Below are positions 63,102-64,000 of a stretch of 64,000 nucleotides of DNA, in pieces. The notes under the pieces are model-generated. The model was not told where the DNA came from and did no database searches. It was given only the letters and a program-made list of their open reading frames with translations. Made by a program: the position numbers and the translations under genes. Source of the stretch: Pyxidicoccus sp. MSG2 (lineage in GTDB: Bacteria; Myxococcota; Myxococcia; Myxococcales; Myxococcaceae); NCBI RefSeq assembly GCF_026626705.1, contig NZ_JAPNKC010000001.1:2790001-2854000 (forward strand), given 5' to 3'. Within the stretch, counting starts at the first letter, position 1, and each line of letters opens with the position of its first letter.

Positions 63102-63750
63102 TTCCGCCGACGAATACAACCCGCTCGACTACGACAACCTGACGAAGCATTGCGTCCAGGAGCTGATGCTCCGGGGCCCCTACTCACTCAACTTCCCGGA
63201 GCCCTTCACCGGCTCTGGCGTCTACGCGATCTTCTACAAAGGGAACCTCGACCTCTACCGACCTATTCGCTCCCCCAAGGCCGACTGGCCCATCTACGTG
63301 GGCAAGGCGGTTCCGAAGGGGGCACGGAAGGGAGGCAAGACCACGGGACCATCGAGAGCGCTCTACACCCGGCTCCGGGAGCACTACGAGTCCATCAAGG
63401 CGGCGAAGAACCTCGACCCCAATGACTTTCTGTGCCGGTACCTCTCGGTGACACCGCTGTGGATCACCATGGCCGAGCGGCTGCTCATCGAGGACTTCCA
63501 GCCCGTATGGAACATCTGCATCGAGGGCTTCGGCCTGCATGACCCTGGTAGCGGTCGGTACAAGGGGAAGCGGAGCTGGTGGGACGTGCTTCACCCTGGG
63601 CGAAGCTGGGCCGGTCGACTCCAAGAAACCCGCAGCGAGGATGAGGCGAAGAAACGCGTGAGGGACTTCTTGAAGGACCGCAAGCCCGGTGCGCGCATGC
63701 CGGCTCTCCGGGAAGACCCTTCGCGCTTCATGCAAGATAACGATGACTGA
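63091..63750 (+). CDS. Eco29kI-family restriction endonuclease (GIY-YIG)
   Basis: 219 residues. GIY-YIG core: GVYAIFYKG near 43 and WPIYVGKAVPKGARKGGKTTGPSRAL near 66-90, Arg in YTRLREHYESI, catalytic Glu in MAERLLIEDFQPVWN near 135. The insertion with Lys-Gly-rich loop and closing part (WWDVLHPGRSWA) fit Eco29kI/NgoMIII-type enzymes, which cut CCGCGG. GTG start at 63091 inside the methyltransferase 3' end (11-base overlap). Gene order here is M then R, whereas in Eco29kI R comes first, as I recall. Confidence 0.85.
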   Translation: MASDSADEYNPLDYDNLTKHCVQELMLRGPYSLNFPEPFTGSGVYAIFYKGNLDLYRPIRSPKADWPIYVGKAVPKGARKGGKTTGPSRALYTRLREHYESIKAAKNLDPNDFLCRYLSVTPLWITMAERLLIEDFQPVWNICIEGFGLHDPGSGRYKGKRSWWDVLHPGRSWAGRLQETRSEDEAKKRVRDFLKDRKPGARMPALREDPSRFMQDNDD

Positions 63751-63760
63751 GGGCGTTTGA

Positions 63761-64000
63761 GTGGATCCTACAGAACTGAAGGCACTCGCCAGACGCCTTG
63801 AAGAAGTACTGTCAACCATTCCCGAGAATGCACTTGGGGAATTGACGCGCGGCACCCAAACGCACTTGGACCAGATAGACGGCGTTCTCACGCGCATCCG
63901 AGACCGCCTGTCGCCTCACGCGGCCGCTCAAGAGCCACCATCGTTCTTCGACCCCGCCGATCCTCGTCTCTTTGGCTCGTTCGCTGCGCTGGCGCTCGTA
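63761..64000 (+). CDS. Third gene of the restriction operon (N-terminal 80 residues)
   Basis: Open from a GTG 10 bases after the restriction enzyme stop to the window edge without a stop. Begins MDPTELKALARRLEEVLSTIPENALGELTRG; a helical, coiled-coil-like start, then a Pro-rich turn and FFDPADPRLFGSFAALALV. Close spacing says same operon. No family recognised; less GC-rich than the rest, like its neighbours. Confidence 0.6.
   Translation, partial: MDPTELKALARRLEEVLSTIPENALGELTRGTQTHLDQIDGVLTRIRDRLSPHAAAQEPPSFFDPADPRLFGSFAALALV

Overview
The window looks like chromosome from a myxobacterium of the Myxococcus/Corallococcus/Pyxidicoccus type. The DNA is very GC-rich (around 70% by eye) and genes are packed on both strands, with many 3-30 base gaps and ATGA overlaps. 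The content is also typical: many one-component regulators, lipoproteins with c-type hemes, a TerY-type phospho-signalling triad and a large non-ribosomal peptide synthetase (NRPS) locus. This assignment rests on gene content and composition only. I saw no rRNA, tRNA, CRISPR array, transposase or replication origin.

Left part (1-20.4 kb): a minus-strand run holds a family B DNA polymerase, a beta-propeller-like protein and a VWA / PP2C / HhH-kinase triad (kinase cut by the window edge). Then come small regulator-enzyme units: a WYL regulator, a TetR-SDR divergent pair, a TetR-NmrA pair, NIPSNAP, a LysR with a divergent alpha/beta hydrolase, a cold shock gene with its own terminator and 5' UTR hairpin, a VOC protein, a truncated TetR, a MocR-type regulator with a carboxymuconolactone decarboxylase (CMD), a cupin oxygenase, and a divergent TldE/TldD pair. 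Several carry clear inverted or direct repeats that look like operators.

Middle part (20.4-61 kb): a minus-strand operon (59-residue peptide, Rieske oxygenase, diheme and pentaheme lipoproteins, lipoprotein) diverges from a plus-strand operon (JmjC oxygenase, outer-membrane barrel, 4530-residue four-module NRPS). Opposite the NRPS lies a five-gene minus operon: acyl-AMP ligase-KR-ACP protein, two FtsX-type permeases, LolA-like carrier, and diaminobutyrate aminotransferase. Next come a methyltransferase and a desaturase (plus strand), then aminotransferase, second methyltransferase, ABC-2 permease and ABC ATPase (minus strand). My reading is a biosynthetic cluster for an acylated, diaminobutyrate-containing tetrapeptide. 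The ligase-ACP protein would supply the acyl starter, EctB-like aminotransferase the Dab, and module 2 would use it. Oxygenase, desaturase and methyltransferases would tailor it, the ABC-2 pair would carry it over the inner membrane, and the LolA/FtsX/barrel set could move a lipidic product to the outer membrane.

Right end (61-64 kb): after an acyltransferase-epimerase pair and a perfect 10-bp hairpin, a less GC-rich island holds a Vsr nickase, a C5-cytosine methyltransferase, an Eco29kI-like GIY-YIG restriction enzyme overlapping it, and the start of a further gene cut by the window edge.
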